From positions 248,001 through 312,000 of the forward strand of contig OY970334.1 in assembly GCA_963717445.1 (NCBI GenBank): a DNA stretch of 64,000 bases, read 5' to 3'. Source of the stretch: JAGVPT01 sp963717445. Its GTDB lineage: Bacteria > Bacteroidota > Ignavibacteria > UBA10030 > UBA8401. The notes under the pieces are model-generated. The model searched no databases and was not told where the DNA came from. It was given only the letters and a program-made list of their open reading frames with translations. This document shows, one piece after another, positions 47,601 through 53,507 of this stretch (the stretch's first letter is position 1; each line of letters opens with the position of its first letter). The translations under genes were made by a program, and so were the position numbers.

Positions 47601-48203
47601 TGCTGTCTGGGCACCCGACCCGTTGTAATTTACCGTCGAACCGGTTACTGTTGTTATTGTCGGCGTGCTCGAGAAGGAACCCCCGACATACATTGTCCCT
47701 GCACCAGTAAATGTAAACTGGCAGCCGGTAGTGCCGGTCGTAATCGCTCCTGAGATAGTAACCGTCCCGGTTGATATCGAGAGTATATCATTACGCGTCG
47801 TTGCGGTGGCACTCATTGTGAGCGAGCCGCAGGAAAGTGTTCCCGCCCCAACGGCGATCGTACAGGTGAAGCCGGTCGCCGGCCTGGGCATGCTTATAAG
47901 CCCGGTCACTGTCAAAGAGTTTGTCCCGCTGATGGTGACGAGGCTTGTTGCGTTCACAGCCGCAAAGGTAAGAGAGGCGCAGCTCGCAGCAACATCGACC
48001 GTGCAGTTTGCACCGCTTGCTATCGTCACTGCGGTTCCGCTTGTCGGAACACCGTTGCTCCAGCGCGCAGCAGTACTCCAATTCCCTGTTCCGCTAAAAG
48101 TGGATTGTCCAAGCGCCGTTATACTCACGAAAACAGTCAACAAGAGGAAGCATCCTGCGTGCTTCACGATATTTTTAATTGATATAGAGTGGATAGGTTC
48201 CAT
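35661..48203 (-). CDS. Giant (4180 aa) exported repeat protein with C-terminal DUF11 domains
   Basis: A signal peptide (ending TALGQ) is followed by more than 3900 residues rich in Thr, Ser, Gly and Asn with very few charges. A recurring header GNWSTAARWSNGVP (variants GNWTDQTSW, ADWSAANTW, GNWSDPNTW, GNWNTPSIW) appears five times, at about 48.06, 44.72, 41.89, 39.16 and 37.88 kb. These head long beta-helical or adhesin-like stretches (NNGATLATGNFQLTFGGDFV). Near the N-terminus three repeats of about 240 residues are nearly identical. Two DUF11 domains (GDTLAYTVTVVNP, GDVLTYTLSVKNNGTANATG) close the protein with TTQIKFQTTVN. This is the size and style of a surface fibre or adhesin; function inferred. 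Confidence 0.9.
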   Translation of the reverse strand: MEPIHSISIKNIVKHAGCFLLLTVFVSITALGQSTFSGTGNWSTAARWSNGVPTSGTAVTIASGANCTVDVAASCASLTFAAVNATSLVTISGTNSLTVTGLISMPRPATGFTCTIAVGAGTLSCGSLTMSATATTRNDILSISTGTVTISGAITTGTTGCQFTFTGAGTMYVGGSFSSTPTITTVTGSTVNYNGSGAQTARVATYANLTLSGSGVKTFSTTPTVNGVLSMEGTATITVTTGVVTYGANATLQYNTATARTTSAEEWITPFAATGGVIITNTGTITIDAAKVFNASIPLTINNGATLATGNFQLTFGGDFVNNGTLTAGSSNIVITNTATTQNIGGFTTTGTVSMTKTAGTATFTGSVNGGALTINGTGGTLNLGASLTHTFTGVVTLTAGTLNGGSSILYENAVSTTAWNGTGTVFTAGTGTVNFGASGNQTLSASATTFNNVTFSGSGTKTLTTANCTINGVLSMEGTATASAVPTYGAAATLQYNTATARTAGVEWLTPFAATGGVIITNTGTVTLGVAKVFNASIPLTINNGATLATGNFQLTFGGNFVNNGTLTAGSSNIVITNTATTQSIGGFTTTGTVSMTKTAGTATLTGNVNGGALTINGTGGTLNLGASLTHTFTGVVTLTAGTLNGGSSILYEDAVSATAWNGTGTVFTAGTGTVNFGAPGNQTLSASATTFNNLTLSGSGVKTFTNTPTVNGVLSMEGTATASAVPTYGAAATLQYNTATTRTAGVEWVAPFVASGGIVVANTGVITMNSAEVLNASLTINSGASLATNNYDLTLGSNFVNSGGTLSAGSSNITISGTGTQSIAGFTTTGTVTMTKTGGTATFTGAIASGDLILNGSGGTLNLGTALAHSVANLTLTNGTLNLGSSTINVSGNLSGTATLTGSTGTINLAGTWTSSGTFNANTSTVNYNGTSTDQAVQGGITYYNLQIANSTTKLVQTGDVTVSNVLMLTSGILRLGVYNLILSSTSTGAIAGAPFSASTMIQTDGTGYVQKAGGTGGSGLNIVYPVGLGGYYDPLDLTGGFSVTGASTGNLQISEIDANQGANALGKYWMLTVNGYTGSITTNLRFTYNSAEVHGAQSEYDTWFYNGSWVSAPGTHTSLGADPFGSNVSSVTAASISGRWSAGSTAPATSVSFYSYQSGNWTDQTSWTSDPSGTLWINPGVPGSSDNVTILNGRTISIVTNNIQVSSLTLNSGGILDITSTTGHNFGTVSGQGKMMLSSNTFPGGTFTSFVANGGGTIEFYNLNNVGISTSQLTYNNLIVSNYTGSSISSYLNNFSNPTTYTINGNFNLKNYSSGSETFYFGNPTPSSNFINMTVYGDFSVDAGCNILVNNFAASQTIPNPTNSTTAYPVHTLWLYGNFTNNGSVRFTGLPSPVNNAYYILTTTAYSGTNYGDVQVYFEGASNKTVTCNGVTDFFRIIVEKGTDQTYTLEIASSSTNDFALYGPDNQGGSTFNGGPEGYGYGVYYKALYIHYGTLKLDANISIPSLTEGGQDFNVIPTAGLWINGANVSTTLVGVNGTGYQAATLYGSLRISAGQFSTGDAGGMVLGTSGTPVINIEGTGLLDVSQVWTATGGSNQMSYIQSGGTANFRLGGEPHPGQMFNLSNTNAVFVMTGGTINFTNNTFSDGSTDYAILDIECQPGNYSVTGGTVNFNLPSSATVDTANSTVPFYNLNISRLSGTGTVTILWKTPGTSLNVLNDLTIGANTTLNLNTNSIDLYVGHNFTIATGGTYTPATGAANTTTFNGTGAQAFNNIGAITGNALNNLTVANSSVTSIINNDVTVNGSLTINNTAALNDSGRYVYVLGNIVNYGTHTGQLSVGGIRLTGTTAQTIDGGGTGRFYNLIIDKPNTTGVSLIGDVSVVGNLRLVTNANFNLGSHSLSLGTGSNVYSSLTTAQSFDNTHMVFTNGLPSDGGLSKTFDNSHTTFLYPVGTGTSYRPAQISFTANPAQYGSISIRPILSAHPLIQAAGKAITLYWKTESSGFSGVQSNSINQVYYYYASDAPNPADEVNYIPGTYIAPSWISINDTSQVLETLTPREIHFAGVTYIDGEYTAGTLAAFAGLTTYYSNSNNSSVTSSTGADWSAANTWCTGGNTGTPVAALPDNKSNASFIIGDGSSTTHKINITGVHQITSGNVTILSDGVLDIGTTTGHNFGPIISSSSGNGLLRIASSNYFPRGDWGDFLGSTGGTVEYYQTSSGTLNLPTTYLLPSGSSANITGYYNLTTSPYNASNIILPNTNLTVYNNFAAGYSVGGGTTNCITQINAAGTSTTITVQGNINVNQYGVLQFMNGAAQNVVVNNSITLASGGAFQVRNGGTSVANSLTVYGGIVNNGTLDLDSNYPTNDNYYCNLVFAGTSSRTLTSTTTPTRTRLYNITVNVGTSKDSVVNVNIDPTGFQIGGGGLNLQNGTFRLTTNVTMGLSSGSFTIPSTACLSANGGTFNIATGATAADLTLNGRLEVLNGTVNVGPAISSASANAFNIVYASAGTPEIIVSGGGLNVYTQVRRGLVVTSGALSYTQSGGTVTIGAKNASTARAAFEVLNTGSKFVMSSGTLIIANHVSTSAPFDLDLEATTVSVSGGTIQFGLASITPNPTLFYFNSSNTLYNLALEPTTNAQAIQQVQALHLMGSLTIGGTTSYYNTNGLDLYIGGNLINNNTNATNGVNAGGYQSQVVSQNTIFNGTGDQAITGSGSNRTNFANLQIAAASGHTVTLSGGTSNITVNGNLTLTSGTLNDGGRAIYLLGNVANNAVHASANSTVGGMTFIGTANQVISGGGTGVFGNIEINNGGNGVNMTNSSTINGQLKFTSGFLYINDYALTLGVSAAIAGTINTSNLILLNGVASDKGVTKIFPSGASPFTFPIGDNGKYTPCTFNFASNSNTGATIKVIPVNNIHPSVNPSNYTDYLNYYWIVSTTGFSSSYNVTHTYTYLTSDVQGNPTHIEQYNNTTSQWTTVSGTISSPTFSFTSTSLLDGSYTIGDAFNNLPLITSKQSGNWSDPNTWDLVTVPNGNPVVIRSQDSVALNANGAFASSVTINGVLDAENTTFHSLGQVSGSGRIKILSTSSGMFVFPAGTYDSLFANPASTVEFYGNTNGTLPLDVGSVTKPYQNVIFSGTGIKYISSVDMEVGGNLTFAVGGKLDNSLYNKDLYLLGNWSDNNTSTGGFTPGTGAVRFSGTAIQAIIMSSNSLAETFYNLAINNAAGVTIQTGTATVNNQLILTLGNINTSATNKLTISNTAANAVVGGSVNSFVNGPLGKEINNGSNFSFPVGDAVSSGRHRYGYVSVSSTSTSGAQVWTAQFFDKNPTTDGYNVANLASPLNWLVSNEYWSVTGPSGGSADVQLSWDSYSGMSSSATTRAQSVVAEWNLPVSSKWNSVGQVISDFGQDSGTVATSTLIALDSHVFTIGSAIVPLGTLIWAIQTGNWNTPSIWSGGIVPGTKDTVAIGTPYPSPVTVTLDVDPSITSFNLTSGGTLADGGHTMTITGNILFSGTWSGNGTLNWTVDGDTLSGTGSVTGTAVVQVNGNKIVLASANATLYDVTIASGKSFTNYGTLALHSATGSDGTASLINAANSTLKVSGALMSTGIFNASAVPNTVEYNGTAAQTVPAFKYNNLTISGARTTNIVTLSSSDTIHVANVFNPVATFSGSSGYQSAGTTFEYNGSGAQNIAAFTYNNLLLSNGGGSAKTFTGTDSIKGNLVINNGATGGGGSANVILFGNWTNNGSFSASTSTVEFGGIPSTAVSGATTFYTLNINKHDSATAITLNNNINVGTLNMLLGTIQTGSNSVTITTTRTGNALILGTVTRTQSFALSTPYAFEGPSTLITFTAGSVPSSVTVAVTQAPPSSPTMIPVSRSVTISNAGGSFTATLRLHYENVETNNLNETGLKLWEYTGSAWVNMGATSLDTVNNYVEVTGLTSFGAPWAIGASASSKTFVDVNGGVANAGDTLAYTVTVVNPYIISKPSVNVSDMLPAKFILVPASISNGGSISGQALSGKDLEGGTISWPAFSLGGGASLTRTFELCSDSTISPSQTITNTAQINWGGVSVEYVSVPVTLTNLPNISIANAVDNTKPIPGDVLTYTLSVKNNGTANATGITLNTAIPNNTTFNANGYGTGMGVQIDGVAKTNASDGDGVTVSGGSITVTISTLAPGVTTQIKFQTTVN
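45410..47585. repeat. Three tandem repeats of about 720-735 bp inside the giant gene
   Basis: Matching landmarks recur at 45781, 46501 and 47227 (spacing 720 and 726 bp) and at 46114, 46840 and 47575 (726 and 735 bp). The two N-terminal copies are nearly identical over hundreds of bases; the third is more diverged. The repeats keep the reading frame (240-245 codons). Such arrays expand and contract by recombination and are also an assembly hazard. Confidence 0.85.
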
Positions 48204-48216
48204 TTTTTTATCAAAA

Positions 48217-51200
48217 CTATTTGTTAAACATATCCAGAATCTTTTCAGTGAATTTCATCCCCATGGTGATGTACGGGCCTTTTGACCAGTACGTGTAATC
48301 TATTAAATCAACGTCTTTGTTTCCAATGAAATTGTATCCGACGGCGATATGGACGTTTTGCAGCAGAACGTATCCGACTTCAGCGCTGTATCCGATTTTT
48401 GCGTCCGCTGCCTCACGTTGATTCAGAATCCTGTATTCTCCGGCAACATCGAAACTATGCCAGTTTAAATCATATTCCGCATGAAGCAAATAGAAATCGG
48501 TAAGCGTTTTTGCGTTCAGGCCGTACGAGGTTTCATCGTCAATTTTCAATGCATATTTCAACCCCATTTCCAACCTGCGGAACGGCTCTACGAATGTATG
48601 AAGAGAAACGATCGATGCATCATCGTACGTTTCAGGCGAGACCATTCCGTTGTAATCCATTTTTTGCTCAAACTTGCCGATGGCATTAAGCCAATCCCAC
48701 GCTACCGGCCGGTATGCGATACCGATCGTGTTGTGGAACGTTTTCAATATCCCGTCGGAAAGCCCCGTGCCGATTTCATTCGCCGGATCGGCAGTCAAGG
48801 TTCCACCGACAAAGCTGTTTGAGGGATCCTGGGCCTGCGATCTCACTTCTTCGTAGTACGTAAGTTTATCGAGGAGAGTGAAATCCCTGGCTAATCGCAA
48901 GTCTCCTCCGAACGTAAGGTCGCGTTTATTGCTTTGTCCATCGCTTGCAATCTCGCCTTTTATCGTGGCTTTGTAGGAGGCTTTCGGTAAATATTCAAAG
49001 CCGGCCGAAAAGGCATTGTGATCGGGTGTTGAAGTTTCGAGCACGTTTTGGTCGAGTTCTTTTGTTCTTTCGTACGTCAGCTCAGACGTAAGGTCGTCTG
49101 TAAGCTTTGTCGTGTTCTTTAAGCCTATGCTTGCTTCGTTGCGTCTGCCGCTGATGCCGTTTCCAATTTCATATTTTCCCGTCACTGTTGTTCCAAATCC
49201 TACTGAAGAACTCAACCCGACGACGGATGAGTTACCGGCTCCTTGATAGATCTTCTCCTCTAATGACAATGTTACAGGGTCCAAGATACGATAATCTACG
49301 CCAAGTGTACCGACGGAAGGTTGGATTGCGTCTTGACTGGAAGAGCTTATGTTATCCACGTATTCACCCGTTAGGGTAAGACGGCTTGTTGCCTTCACGT
49401 CCGTTTTAGCATCAATGAGCGTCGATTGGCGTTTGTCTTCAGGAAGCGTATCGGTCGAGACGCTTTCATATTGTGCATTCTCAATTTTCAGGGAGGAGTT
49501 GACAATTTTGGCAAATGTCTGTTCAATCCCGCCGGAAACTGAATTTGTCGTTACCGTTGCACCATCCGATTGGTCTATACTGTGGTAGTAATCACTCACC
49601 AACTTCGTCGAAGCAAAGGGGCTCAATGACCCTCCGATGCCATACCGCTCGGTGCTGGTGCCGCCCAATCCGTCGCTAAGTCCGCCGCTGCCGATGGTGG
49701 GGTTTAAAAATCCTGCCTCAACTTTTCGATAATAGGACTTCAGATTAAGCTGTTCAATCGGTGAACCATCGAGTTCGACATCCCAGGCGGCGCCGTGCTG
49801 CGTGGCATCCTGTCCCTGTGCAATTTCTCCAAGCGCCTTTAACGATTTTCCGATTGTGTATCCTGTGTTTGCACCCAGCAGCGTGTAATTTTTCGGATCC
49901 TGTTGTTCAGTTACTGCTGAGGCACCGACTGTTAAGCCTTTGGCAACTTCCTTTTCTCCCTGAGCCCCGGCGACATAGCTATCCGGGAGGCCGGATTGTG
50001 ATTCGTAGGATACGACAATATAGACCGGGTTGCCGGCGTTGTCAATGCTCGGCACCGGTTGTGTGAAGAACAAGGTTCCTTGCACATAATCAATTTCATA
50101 ATCGTTGATCCTGGTTTTGTCAGTGCGGCTCAATACGACCTCGGAATGGAGTTTATCGCGAACTTCAATACGGACTTTCTCCGAACCTTGTACGACGTTG
50201 CTGTTGTTGAGGAAGTAAAATCCGGAAATGCCCTCGCCGCGTATGTCTAATTGAACTACCTTGCGATTGGTCACTGTCCCGAACGCATCAACGTTGTCGG
50301 TTTTCGTTTCATAATGAGCCTTCACACCGGTAAAGCTCCGATCGTACCGGGCTAATTCGTTCAGCGTAAATGAGGTATTGAAATCTCCAAACATCAGATA
50401 GGAACGATTCCGTTCGAGCTTAACATAGAGAGGACTGCTCGTTTGTGCAGTGTAGTCGACGTTGCTGTTGTCGCCGTAGACCGAATAGAGGATGTCGGGA
50501 TCGAGGTCCTTGAAGAGACGATCCTGCGGCATCCTTTGATTGTCGTATGACGCTGTCAACAAATAATTGCTCCACACTGAACCGCGTCCGTAGAATGCCA
50601 GCCTGCCGTCGGTGTGTATTCCATCGGACATCGTGTTTGCGTTCTGAAGAAGTGAGAATGAGCTGTCCGATAAGGTACCTCCGGTATGAAGCGAACTCAG
50701 TGTTCCATTGGCAGAGCCGACAAGCATTAACGGTTCAATCGGCGTAGTGAATTCGATTTCTTTTTCTGCACTTACGCTTCCCCACGATGCGGTGATTTTC
50801 GCGACTGATGCCTCTGCCGGCGATCGCAGATCGAAGCTCACTTTGCCATCCTCAATTTTACGTTGGATTCCATCTTGGTTCGGGTCAACGTTGGTTGAAA
50901 CGATCGTGCCGGTATCGGACTTTACCGTTACCACGTAGGAAGAGGGAATCGCCACCCCGAACTGATCTTTGACAATGAGTTCGAAGTGCGTAACAGATTT
51001 TCCGTCGGCGCGGTAGTCGGAGTTGGTGTTGTTAATTTGGATTGAGCTCGGTTCCCCGGAGATGTGAATGCGAACCGAATCAATTTCATTCGATCCATCC
51101 GCCGACATAACGACAAATGTGACATCGCCGGCCTTCACAGGTTCGCCGATGAAGTCCTGAACTCCGTCAACACGCACAACGCCGGAATCAAGGCGTACGC

Positions 51201-51375
51201 CGTTTGCCTTTAGGATGACCTTGAGTCCCGGCTGCCCATTAACGATAATCGCTTGCCGCGTCATCAAACTCACGTCACCAGCTTTTGGGGAAACGATCTT
51301 CAATTGCTGGGCTAATGAAGATGTAGCCGCTGCGAGGATAATGATAAGGCAATATGTTAGTTGACGGAATTTCAT
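48217..51375 (-). CDS. Large outer-membrane beta-barrel protein with Ig-like N-domain
   Basis: The protein has 1052 residues with a signal peptide (ending SSLAQ). The N-terminal 220 residues are Ig/invasin-like (GKSVTHFELIVKDQFGVAIP, VSFDLRSPAEASVAKITASW). The remainder has a distinct header, ILYSVYGDNSNVDYTAQTSS then YLMFGDFNTSFTLNELARYDRSFTGV, followed by long alternating strands typical of a very large outer-membrane barrel (YRILDPVTLSLEEKIYQGAGN, FSAGFEYLPKASY). The end (YITMGMKFTEKILDMFNK) is less typical. It is the only predicted barrel in the DUF11 operon, directly before the giant gene, so it may anchor or export the set. No known exporter family is recognised. Confidence 0.75.
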   Translation of the reverse strand: MKFRQLTYCLIIILAAATSSLAQQLKIVSPKAGDVSLMTRQAIIVNGQPGLKVILKANGVRLDSGVVRVDGVQDFIGEPVKAGDVTFVVMSADGSNEIDSVRIHISGEPSSIQINNTNSDYRADGKSVTHFELIVKDQFGVAIPSSYVVTVKSDTGTIVSTNVDPNQDGIQRKIEDGKVSFDLRSPAEASVAKITASWGSVSAEKEIEFTTPIEPLMLVGSANGTLSSLHTGGTLSDSSFSLLQNANTMSDGIHTDGRLAFYGRGSVWSNYLLTASYDNQRMPQDRLFKDLDPDILYSVYGDNSNVDYTAQTSSPLYVKLERNRSYLMFGDFNTSFTLNELARYDRSFTGVKAHYETKTDNVDAFGTVTNRKVVQLDIRGEGISGFYFLNNSNVVQGSEKVRIEVRDKLHSEVVLSRTDKTRINDYEIDYVQGTLFFTQPVPSIDNAGNPVYIVVSYESQSGLPDSYVAGAQGEKEVAKGLTVGASAVTEQQDPKNYTLLGANTGYTIGKSLKALGEIAQGQDATQHGAAWDVELDGSPIEQLNLKSYYRKVEAGFLNPTIGSGGLSDGLGGTSTERYGIGGSLSPFASTKLVSDYYHSIDQSDGATVTTNSVSGGIEQTFAKIVNSSLKIENAQYESVSTDTLPEDKRQSTLIDAKTDVKATSRLTLTGEYVDNISSSSQDAIQPSVGTLGVDYRILDPVTLSLEEKIYQGAGNSSVVGLSSSVGFGTTVTGKYEIGNGISGRRNEASIGLKNTTKLTDDLTSELTYERTKELDQNVLETSTPDHNAFSAGFEYLPKASYKATIKGEIASDGQSNKRDLTFGGDLRLARDFTLLDKLTYYEEVRSQAQDPSNSFVGGTLTADPANEIGTGLSDGILKTFHNTIGIAYRPVAWDWLNAIGKFEQKMDYNGMVSPETYDDASIVSLHTFVEPFRRLEMGLKYALKIDDETSYGLNAKTLTDFYLLHAEYDLNWHSFDVAGEYRILNQREAADAKIGYSAEVGYVLLQNVHIAVGYNFIGNKDVDLIDYTYWSKGPYITMGMKFTEKILDMFNK

Positions 51376-51384
51376 TCTAGTGAA

Positions 51385-51409
51385 GCTGCCCGGTATTACT
51401 CCGGGCAGC
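51385..51409. other. Perfect intercistronic hairpin before the barrel gene
   Basis: GCTGCCCGG (51385-51393) and CCGGGCAGC (51401-51409) form a 9-bp GC-rich stem with a 7-base loop between the 647-aa gene frame and the barrel gene. There is no T run, so it is not a typical terminator. It may stabilise the upstream part of the mRNA or lower expression of the downstream genes. Confidence 0.65.
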
Positions 51410-51420
51410 CCCAGATCGCA

Positions 51421-53286
51421 TTAGTTTACAGTTGATGTATAATAAATCTTGCGTTTACTGCCGGACCAAAGATTGTTGATCGTTATGACCAACCCGCCGA
51501 CATCCGTCTTGACAGCGCCGTACGTCGTCGCATCGCCCACGTTCGTAGAACCGTTGAGCGTCAGGATATGCGGGTTTCCAAGGCTGTCTTCAATTGTTAC
51601 TGTACTTGGTATAGTGACGTTTGCGTTCAGGATCAAATTATCCGTTAACACCACAGTGCCCGCAGTACCCGTACCGAGGTTCTGGATGTAGATATAATAG
51701 GTCACCGAGCCGCCGGGATTTACCTGCGCGCTTCCCGGTGTGCCTGCACTATCAGCAGTGTTGATCACGCGAGCACGTTGAACTTGGATGTTGGGAAGCT
51801 TTGGTGTAACTTGCGCCCATAAGTTGAAATCGCCAGTTGTGGCTGAATCACGATAGGAGCTGGCCAGATTGACAACGTGAACAGGAGTGATTGTTAAGCC
51901 GCTCGGAATTGCCACGCGGAGAAATATCGTGGTGCTTGCACCAATCGCAATTTCTTTCGTCGTCCGATAATCAATCAAACCCGCAGCCATCAAGGAGTCG
52001 GTCCCGGCAGTGAAAGCATTGTCTTCATTCACATCGTAGTAGTACACGAAGCTCCATGATGTCGGTAATTGGGAAGCGGTCGAATAGCGGATGCGGTAAG
52101 CATCTGCACCGTTGCTGTTGTTTGTGATCGTATAGATGGCAGTTACTGTGTCCCCGGGATTTCCGGTTAAGGTTGTATCAAGAAGCACAATCGTCGGCGC
52201 AAACGCCTTGAAGAGGATTGTGTGGGTCGGAGTGGAAGAAGAATTCAACCGTGTGCGCGCCGTCGAGTTCGTATCCTGATAACTAATCGACTGTGAGGGG
52301 GTGCGCGTAGAAGCTTCGAGAACGCTAGCGGAGTTGGCAACCGTCAGTTTCAAGCTGTCGGTTGTAGGAGTTGAGAACGAGCCACCCGAAACCAAGTTGC
52401 CGTTTGCTACGGTGTAGGTTGCATAAGTGCCATGGTCAGCCCAGTTATTGCCGCTCAAAAAGGTCAAATTCGTGGGATAGTTGACCTGCACCGTCATGCT
52501 CTGTGCACCGCCGGAACCACTGTTCGTCAATGAGAAGCCGTAGCCAACATCTTGTCCCGGTTTCGCGGTTAACCTATTGCTTGTCGTGTTCAGCGTGAAG
52601 ATCGATTCCTTTACGCGTGTCGTCTTTGTCACGTTCGACGAAACTGCATTCATATATGTCGTCGAAACCGCAATAATTGATAATCCGTCACCGGTTTTGT
52701 AAGTGGTGTCACTATTGTTTGCTGTGGAGCGGCTGTTGAAATTAATGACGACATTCTTATTGTCATTGCCTGGGTAGGCAGGATCTGCTTTCAGGTAGAC
52801 CTTCGCATACGTTGTTGCCGAATTACTCCCAATCTCAGCCGAAACAGTATCAAGCATAATGTTCCTTCCTGCTCCAGTTAACGGTAAGGTCAATCCTGCG
52901 TCCTTATACCAACCGATGCTGTCGATGTACGACACGCCGCTTGTCACGGCGAATTCCATGGCGTATTTGTCATCGCCGTTGCTGTTATTCGTTACGGTTA
53001 CCGAATAGACCACATAGCTGCCATCATAGTTTTCCTGATTGCCTTCAGCTATTGTGATCGTCGATGCAGGTTTGAGTGCCACGTAAATACTCAGCGCGAC
53101 TGCCTGAGCACTATACGAGCCGCCGCCCACTTGGTCGTGATATGTTGCGCTTGCGTTGCTGGTGATGATGGCACCGGCACGCGTACCGTTGGTATTTGCG
53201 TACGAAACTTCGCCCGCCACTACCAACAAAAGAGCAAATGCAACAAGCATTGCTCCGAGTCGAGAGAACAGATTATGTGTTCCCAT
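51421..53286 (-). CDS. First gene of the surface operon: exported DUF11 protein
   Basis: The start is placed at ATG 53286 (MGTHNLFSRLGAMLVAFALL), because a perfect AGGAGGT lies just before it; the longer frame from 53364 adds 26 Asn/Arg/Lys-rich residues inside the leader. About 621 residues. The signal peptide ends VSYAN. The mature start GTRAGAIITSNASATYHDQ matches the shared N-motif. Several DUF11 sandwiches follow (GDTVTAIYTITNNSNGADAY, GGSVTYYIYIQNLGTGTAGT) with a loop DVNEDNAFTAGTD resembling EF-hand. It ends SKRKIYYTSTVN. The strong ribosome site suggests it is the most highly translated member, perhaps the major surface subunit. Confidence 0.9.
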   Translation of the reverse strand: MGTHNLFSRLGAMLVAFALLLVVAGEVSYANTNGTRAGAIITSNASATYHDQVGGGSYSAQAVALSIYVALKPASTITIAEGNQENYDGSYVVYSVTVTNNSNGDDKYAMEFAVTSGVSYIDSIGWYKDAGLTLPLTGAGRNIMLDTVSAEIGSNSATTYAKVYLKADPAYPGNDNKNVVINFNSRSTANNSDTTYKTGDGLSIIAVSTTYMNAVSSNVTKTTRVKESIFTLNTTSNRLTAKPGQDVGYGFSLTNSGSGGAQSMTVQVNYPTNLTFLSGNNWADHGTYATYTVANGNLVSGGSFSTPTTDSLKLTVANSASVLEASTRTPSQSISYQDTNSTARTRLNSSSTPTHTILFKAFAPTIVLLDTTLTGNPGDTVTAIYTITNNSNGADAYRIRYSTASQLPTSWSFVYYYDVNEDNAFTAGTDSLMAAGLIDYRTTKEIAIGASTTIFLRVAIPSGLTITPVHVVNLASSYRDSATTGDFNLWAQVTPKLPNIQVQRARVINTADSAGTPGSAQVNPGGSVTYYIYIQNLGTGTAGTVVLTDNLILNANVTIPSTVTIEDSLGNPHILTLNGSTNVGDATTYGAVKTDVGGLVITINNLWSGSKRKIYYTSTVN

Positions 53287-53507
53287 GGTTGTACCTCCTA
53301 TGTTAGGATTGTGGTTGATTAGTGTGTTGTTTTTTTTGTTTCTATTTCTATTTCTTGTTTCCATCTTATTGCCTTTAATGTCTTGTTAGAAGTTTTGTTA
53401 AAAAATCGTTTGATCGAAAATCGAATCTAGGGGGGCAATGCATCCATGATCAGATCTCCTATGTTGTTATTGTCAGTTTTCATTTGCTTACTTTTAATTT
53501 TAATTGT
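53287..53507 (-). promoter_or_regulatory. Leader/promoter region of the surface operon
   Basis: About 220 bp separate the regulator gene from the first surface gene. It contains an A-rich purine-rich leader (AAACAAGAAATAGAAATAG) and the ribosome site AGGAGGT ending about 6 bases before ATG 53286. The operon promoter, or read-through from the regulator, must act here. I see no unmistakable -35/-10 and no terminator. Confidence 0.45.

Noticed and set aside
51385..51409. Terminator between the first surface gene and the barrel gene
   Set aside because: No T run on the coding strand and the next gene starts 10 bp later, so it is noted as a hairpin only.
26384..53286. T9SS cargo status of the surface proteins
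   Set aside because: I looked for the usual C-terminal sorting domain and did not see it, so the T9SS interpretation is not used.
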